Source: Vitrella brassicaformis (Eukaryota > Sar > Vitrellaceae). From it: DNA of 64,000 bases. The stretch covers positions 47,865 through 111,864 of the forward strand of contig CDMY01000246.1 in the NCBI GenBank assembly GCA_001179505.1. Direction: 5' to 3'. The notes under the pieces are model-generated. The model was not told where the DNA came from, searched no databases, and saw nothing but the letters and a program-made list of their open reading frames with translations. The position numbers and the translations under genes were made by a program. Positions 58,485 through 64,000 of this stretch are shown here, piece by piece. The first letter of the stretch is position 1; every line of letters starts with the position of its first letter.

Positions 58485-58815
58485 CTACACCAGCGGCACA
58501 TAGCGCTGGACAAACGCACACAAAGCAATGGCATGCAGCAAATGTCTGGCTGCACGCCGACTAGCTGTATGGCTCACCACTCCGAATATCTTTTTCTGTC
58601 TGGTGTGTCCGCTGGCGTCCTTGGTGACCTCATACAGGTCCTGCGGGCCTCCCTCTGGACCCAAAGGGATCATCATGGAAGTGTCTCATCCGCCCGCCAT
58701 CGATATCCGATCCCTCAGACACACTCACCCTCAAAAAGGGCCGGTCGCCGATGCGTCGTTAGGGGTTAGCTGAGCACTTCAGCGCTCCCCCTGCCCACCT
58801 GCAATGGGAAAAAGC
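58485..58815 (-). pseudogene. Relic of a protein-L-isoaspartate O-methyltransferase (PIMT), C-terminal part
   Basis: On minus, the frame at 58676-58580 reads IPLGPEGGPQDLYEVTKDAS then GHTRQKK, and after an intron-like stretch RYVPLV with a stop at 58485. This matches the PIMT C-terminus, where a Pro-Val-Gly-Pro-x-Gly-Gly block precedes the last strand and a (Y/F)VPL end. Upstream, VGRGSAEVLS followed by a stop, and then GG(R), sit where the family has its HVGA...EVP block, but frame and spacing are disturbed. No intact start or SAM-binding part is visible. It seems to be a dead gene fragment lying just before the F-box copy E promoter. The call rests on short motifs. Confidence 0.5.
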
Positions 58816-58995
58816 CTCCCAGCAGGATCGGCAAACCCTGCGAGCTTAGACGTCGCAAAGAGGGGCCTCACCGCCGAGTCTTCCCATCTGCAATCCCGAG
58901 ATGGAGGGTCATGCGACTCATCGCAGGGGTTTGATTGCTGCCGCCTTTGCTGTCTGATAGCTTTGTCGCTGGTTCTCCGCCACCAGCTCATCTGG

Positions 58996-61647
58996 ATGGA
59001 CGTCAATCAGGTGAGTTCAGACACACGAGCACAGAAGAGAGAACTCACGCGGAGAAAGGGCGCCACCACGCTTTTGGTTTCTCTGCGTTCAGTTTGTTGC
59101 GAATGCCCGTTCCGTGAAGGACAGCCTGGTGCTGCTCCTCGACCAAGATCCCGCCACCGTCGCCGCACAGGTGGGTTGCACTGACTGGCTGAGTAAACAT
59201 TGACGAGGAGCCGCTCACTGTGTCCTTGATTGATGCAGGCGTCGTCGCCCGAGGCATGGCTTGAATCATCAGCTGGGCTCGATAGCCCCACTGCTGAGCA
59301 CCCTCACGACCCGGCTCCAGCAGGGAGGGCCCACCCTCACCAGTGCTGTAGTTGTAGATGCACCCACGTCGACCACAGAGGCCGCTGCTGCAACGGGAGC
59401 CGCACACACAGAGCCACGGGTGGGGAGAGTTGGGGTGCGTGGCCGTCCGTCCGTGGTCATCTGTGCAGGGATCCGCCCTCTGCGTTGCGGGTGTCGTGTT
59501 GTATTGTTGCATTGCAGGCGCCTGTGAACACTGGTGGCCCATCGTTTCGTCGCATCCATACCACCGGCAACCCTCCACCGGTCAACGTTAACCAAGGACC
59601 GGTAAGGGCCACGCACAAGAATGAGTGTGATGCAATCAGCTCATGGCGTGTTGCCGTCCTGTTGGTTGTCACTTCAGGCTCGTCGTCGTCTCTCGCGTGA
59701 CGAATTGGCGAATGTGTTCGGCCACCTGCAGCCCTGGGAGCTGACGCGACACCGCCGGCCCCCTCGGCACGACCCTCGTCCATCAGTCGGCAGCCAACTA
59801 CACCAAACTGGTCATCGACTGCAATAAGGGCGACAAGGCGCGGCCCATGTGGGAAGCCATTCCACTGGCCGTGGCGCACAGGTGGGGCAAGAGGGCGACC
59901 AACGTGCGAGAGATCAAGCACCGCCATCCTGAGATGCGATGGGCTTGGTGTCGCGGGACCTGGGTGGCCTTAGTGGAGGGACACACCATCGGCCGGGCGG
60001 CCATAGCAGACAAGAAACGACGAGAGACAGCTGCTGCCGCGGCAGCTCAAGATGATGATGGCAGCTGGTCGGCCGACGAGGGCACGTTGGAGGTGCTGTC
60101 CTTCGAGGCCGTCGAGCTCGGTTCCAGCATTCGCATCCCCTACCCTCCCCCCTCATCTGATCTGCCCGCCGCCCCCTCCGCCCCCGTCAACCTGCCCGCA
60201 CTCAAGACCGTCGACAACATACCCAGCGAGTGCCTGGCTGCTCGCGTGGGGCGCCAGTGGCGGACACCTGCCGTGAAGACGCTCATCACTCGAGGCTATT
60301 TCAGTGCGTCAGAGGAGGCTGTGAAGGCGTGGGTGGTCGACTGTGAGGCCATTGAGGTGCTCGACCCCGCCATTTTGGGCGCCGCCGATGCGGCGGATGT
60401 GCTGAGTGCGCTGCCCGCTCACGGGAAGTCGCTCGGGTCACTTCGCACACTGCGAGGCGTCTGGATCGGTAGCAGCTCCGCCGACATCGACCGACTGCGT
60501 GAGGTGTTGGTGGCGAGGGGGGTCAAGCGGTGGATCAGCGAGCTCAAGATCGACATGGGTGGCCATCTGGGGAACACAGACGAGGAATGGGAGAGACTGC
60601 AGAAGACCGCACAGCTCGTGTGAGGACAGATAAGAAGGGAGAGGGGTTCAACCCCAGATGTGCTCGTCTTTTCGTGGTGCATTTCTGCAGTGACGCTGTG
60701 GCGCATCGTGAGGCGTTGTCGAGGCGCATTGTGGGCAACATCATTTGGCGTGGATCCATCGACCTGGAGCTCATCTCCCGCACCAGCAGCAGCGGCACTC
60801 CCCTTATGCAGCGGATCATTGACAACTACGCCAAGGGAGCCCACGTCGTCGCCTACAGCGGAGGTGACGAGGCCATCCCTGCAGCCATCACCGACGACTC
60901 ATTCCCAGCCGCCCACACCCTGCAGCTGCTGGACGATGCCCTCGACGATGAGGCCAAGAAGGAGCGCGCCCTCAATATCGCCTCACACATGCCCAGCCTA
61001 TCGTGTATCAAGACAGGAGACGGCGAGGTCGGGGAGGTGATGGACGCACCCGTCCGTGAGGTCTGGCGCTTTCTCGAGTGGCTGCAGGAGGCGCTGGTCA
61101 GCAAGGGGAGGGAGAGGAGCCTGACGCTGGAGATCGTCGTGTCGGCCGCCGACTTCACAGCACCCCTCAGCGGTGGCCGAAGCCCGGCGCTGTGGGGTCA
61201 GGGCAGTAACGCCAAACGGCCGCCGATCGAGAAAGTGTCCGTCTCTATTGATGGTGAGCGGTGACGGGAATAAGCAGGGACAGCCGTTGGCCGCGTCGTC
61301 GGTGCATGGCGATCATGTTTGTGCACTGTGTTCGTGTTCAATTTACCGCAGGCGATGTAGCGGATGACGAGTTGGAGAGATGGTACCAGCACGTGATGGC
61401 CTCGCTCAACTCATTCAACCACAAGCTCAAGGTGCGACGCGCACCACCCACACACACAGATGACTCACTGCCGGACAATGAATGACAGGGCCACAAGAGG
61501 ACCACTGTGTGCTTTGAGGACGACGCCGTGCGCACCTACTTCGAGCAGCGTTTCCTGGCTGAGCTGGCCGGACTCAACCTCAATGGCGGCCCGTACGAGT
61601 TCAGCTTCTCCGATTTCTCGCTGGTTGTTGAGCGGCTGGACACATAG
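58996..61647 (+). pseudogene. F-box-like family copy E, frameshift in F-box region
   Basis: The first exon 58996-59010 encodes MDVNQ, followed by FVANARSVKDSLVLLLDQD and a Thr/Ala-rich helical exon (NHQLGSIAPLLSTLTTRLQQ) whose frame does not clearly follow from the exon before. Then LSRDELANVFGHLQPWELTR (F-box-like). A run of five C at about 59757-59761, where the paralogues have four, shifts the frame right after RRP. The middle domain is then open from 59847 to 60623, followed by the SDAVAHREALSR exon, the ADDELERWYQHVM exon and the last exon ending FSLVVERLDT at 61647. It has no linked kinase and lies in direct orientation behind a PIMT relic. A programmed +1 shift or assembly error cannot be excluded. 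Confidence 0.72.
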
Positions 61648-62205
61648 GTAAGACGCAAAGCGTTTGCACGCCGCCGAAGTGCCTTGAGCGTCTGTCAGCC
61701 TGTGTGTGCTGTACTGTGCTGCGTCAGGTCGGCACAGAAGCATGACACGACACCGGTAGCTGGCCGTTGATGGGCGGATGGATGGATGGAGGGATGGCTG
61801 CTGCCGTGAGTGAGCAGCTTGATGGCGTGTACAGGCGGTGGACAGACAGTTAGGCACCTAGATCGACGGCTGGATGGAGGGGTACTTTACTCAGCCATCG
61901 CTTATGCCCACCACGGCCAAGACATGACAGGGCGGTCGGTGATTCTGCATGTGTAGCTACTTGTTTCCTTGCTCGATGCGTGCGTGCATTGCTGTTGGTG
62001 TCCATGACCTACCTGCCGCCTCACTGTTGTGTGAATGAAAATGCATGCGTCTGTGCCTTCCCAAATCAAGGCGAGTCAGGGCCATGCAGGAAAGCGTGTT
62101 AGGTATTGCAATCCATTGGTCGTTAATGTACACACACTGCACGTCACCCTGGTCCCTCACACCTCTCACACCACACCAGTCAATCACCACATCGCCCCCT
62201 ATCAA
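61648..62205. other. Convergent intergenic region, no gene seen
   Basis: About 560 bp between F-box copy E and the Arg/Asp-rich gene. It has a short GGAT tract near 61777. No coding pattern was recognised. Confidence 0.5.
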
Positions 62206-64000
62206 TCACCTCCTCCCATGGTAGCTACCATCACGATACCCCCCATCCCTCTCCCACCCATCCCTCTGCCGATATCTCCGATCACGGTTACCGCGCAAAT
62301 CGCGGTCAGGTGTGTGGCGGCGCCTGACGTCACGGTCTTGCACGGGCTGCCGACAGGGCGGCGGGGCATAAAGCTCAATCGGCTCCTCCTGAACAACCAC
62401 AAGAGACAGACAGATGCATCCATAGAGGTGGATGGATGGCAGGCCTGATCTGTGTGTGTGTGTGTGTGTGTGTGTCTGTAGGTGATGAGTGCGACTGACC
62501 AGTCGTCGCAGCCGCTCTTCCTGGTCATCGCCTCCCCAGCTCGGGTGCTCATCAGGCCCGCCATAGTGAGAGCGGGTCTCCCGGTCCCGCGGCGCCCCTG
62601 CTGGCACATCCCTCCGGCCCCGTTCGCCCAGCTCAGGGTCGACCATGTCTCTTCCCGCTCTGCTCACGTTGGTGCGGGCCTCGTAGGTGTCCTCTGGTGG
62701 CCCGGGCTGATAGTCCTGCTGTGGATGGCGAACTTCATGCCGGCGTTCCGACGACCTGTGCGTATGTGCCGAGCGGGCCTCATTACTGCGGCGGGGAGGA
62801 GGGAGGAGGGGAGGGATTGGAGAGTAGGAGCTGGAGGGAGAGTCATCGCTGTCCTGGTTGGGGGGAGACTCGATGAGGCTGAGAGTGCGGTCGACCATGC
62901 CGAGCATGGCATTCAGCTTGTGGATTTGCTCAACAACAGCCGAGTTCTGCGGGCCCGATCTCAGGTTGCGCAACTGGTCCAATAGGAGCTCCCTGTGATA
63001 CGCTGTCTCCAGTGGCTGACTATCCTGACGCGAGTGACGAGAGAAAGACGAGCCCGCACTGTCGCGCCTGCCGAGGACAGGTGGTGGGTCAGGACGGTGG
63101 ATCGCAGGTGGGTCAAGCAGGGGGTTGGCGGGCCGCTCGCGATGGTCACTGCCACGGCTGGGGCGGGCATCACGATCGTCGTAGTAGTCACGGCTGCGCC
63201 GGTCTTGCTCGCGACGGTCCTCCACCCGACCACCTCCCATCCGATATTCGTCACCCGGCAGCTCACGGTTTCGATAACCAGCACGACGGCGATCCATCGG
63301 CTCGCGGGGCTGGTAGGGGGGGTCTCGGTCATAGCCCCTCTCCCTCACATCGTCCCGTCTGCTATTATCATGTCTGTCGTAGTCCCTCTCCCTCTCGTCT
63401 CGCCGCTCACGGTCCCGATCGCGATCGTGAGGCGACTCCCGCTGTCTCCTGCCATAGGCGCGGGTATCCTCGACTGGCCCCTGCTCCCTCCTCGCCTGCG
63501 CTCGTGTGTCCTCAGGTGGCATGTCACTCCGAGAAACGACGCTTCTCTCAGGCGACTCCCAGTCATGCCGTTGGCTGCCATGCGAGCGGAGGTAGAAGTG
63601 ATCGTGGCGGTCGTTGAGACGCCTCCCGTCTGCAGGACCTGGCTCACGGTCACGCTCGGGTGCACGTCGAGTGGCCGTCGGTCCGGTGGGTTGAGTCAGC
63701 TGGGCAGCAGCTCCCCGCTCCGCGACGACGGATACCGACTCCAGCTCATCGGTGTTGACGGCAGACGGCGGCCCCCCTTGTCCCTGAGCTGGCGGCGACG
63801 GCCCTTGGAAGGGCATCTCCGGCATCTCTCCCAAGTCTCGCACCTCGGGCATATCTCGCACCATCTGTGGCGCCGGCTCTCGCCCCACCGCGGCATTCGA
63901 GTAGACCTCCCACACATCGTCAAGAGACTCGTAGTTGGCCGTGCATGGAGCGGCGGGGCCAGCTGTGGGCTGGTCTGGCGACACACTGAGATAGCCGGCC
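62206..64000 (-). CDS. Arg/Asp-rich low-complexity protein, 5' end beyond window
   Basis: Two exons are visible: 64000-62500 (open through the window edge, so the start is outside) and 62388-62206. The protein is rich in Arg, Asp, Glu, Ser and Pro with many RD/RE/ER dipeptides (HDRDRDRERRDERERDYD, RRRHTPDRD), typical of disordered RNA-processing or splicing factors with RD/RS-like regions. One short helical stretch in the middle (LLLDQLRNLRSGPQNSAVVE, IHKLNAMLGMVDRTLSLIE) may be a dimer or binding helix. No RRM, helicase or zinc finger is seen in the visible part. The last exon ends DGSYHGRR. The spliced region carries a (TG)n tract at about 62452-62475, which is (CA)n after the donor on the coding strand. 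Confidence 0.65.
   Translation of the reverse strand, partial: AGYLSVSPDQPTAGPAAPCTANYESLDDVWEVYSNAAVGREPAPQMVRDMPEVRDLGEMPEMPFQGPSPPAQGQGGPPSAVNTDELESVSVVAERGAAAQLTQPTGPTATRRAPERDREPGPADGRRLNDRHDHFYLRSHGSQRHDWESPERSVVSRSDMPPEDTRAQARREQGPVEDTRAYGRRQRESPHDRDRDRERRDERERDYDRHDNSRRDDVRERGYDRDPPYQPREPMDRRRAGYRNRELPGDEYRMGGGRVEDRREQDRRSRDYYDDRDARPSRGSDHRERPANPLLDPPAIHRPDPPPVLGRRDSAGSSFSRHSRQDSQPLETAYHRELLLDQLRNLRSGPQNSAVVEQIHKLNAMLGMVDRTLSLIESPPNQDSDDSPSSSYSPIPPLLPPPRRSNEARSAHTHRSSERRHEVRHPQQDYQPGPPEDTYEARTNVSRAGRDMVDPELGERGRRDVPAGAPRDRETRSHYGGPDEHPSWGGDDQEERLRRLVSRTHHLQTHTHTHTHRSGLPSIHLYGCICLSLVVVQEEPIELYAPPPCRQPVQDRDVRRRHTPDRDLRGNRDRRYRQRDGWERDGGYRDGSYHGRR

Overview
This is nuclear DNA from a photosynthetic eukaryotic alga, and the style points to a chromerid alveolate such as Vitrella brassicaformis. 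That species guess is an inference from gene style; no search was run. The genes are compact, with many short introns (about 60-130 bp, mostly GT-AG) that are full of CA/TG microsatellites. A PsbP-like protein carries a three-part leader of the kind expected for a complex red-lineage plastid: ER signal, Ala-Phe transit start, then a twin-arginine thylakoid signal. Nothing bacterial is visible: there are no operons, CRISPR arrays or insertion sequences, and I saw no tRNA or rRNA.

Layout, left to right. An RNA-dependent RNA polymerase of the RNAi type runs off the left edge (1-3525, minus) and is head-to-head with a phosphate-carrier-like protein that has a plastid-style leader (4045-6359, plus). 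Next come an orphan single-pass membrane protein (minus) against a RidA deaminase with a signal peptide (plus), and PsbP (minus) against an RBR ubiquitin ligase (plus). From 14.7 to 22 kb lies a duplicated module: a Ser/Thr kinase (minus) divergent from an F-box-like gene (plus), present once with the F-box gene cut by a 300-N gap and once as a kinase fragment plus a broken F-box gene. A giant VPS13 bridge-like lipid-transfer protein fills 22.7-38.2 kb (minus), beside a decayed gene. A third, inverted copy of the module (F-box minus, kinase plus, with another 300-N gap) occupies 40.0-45.6 kb and holds the best preserved copies of both genes. A fourth F-box paralogue with a nonsense codon (46.3-49.0 kb) is divergent from a BTB/T1 protein. 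An FGGY sugar kinase (minus) is divergent from a fusion of a degenerate NYN nuclease-like domain and a MIF4G-like domain (plus). The end holds a U-box protein, a methyltransferase (PIMT) relic, a fifth F-box paralogue with a frameshift, and an Arg/Asp-rich protein that runs off the right edge.

Three themes stand out. Up to about 56 kb almost every gene sits in a head-to-head pair, separated by roughly 100-520 bp, so shared promoters are likely. A lineage-specific F-box-like family is expanding with a linked kinase and decaying: three of the four copies readable through the F-box have lesions. Many introns carry CA-rich sequence after the donor and TG-rich sequence before the acceptor, so their ends could pair. 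All exon joins were made by eye and need transcript support.
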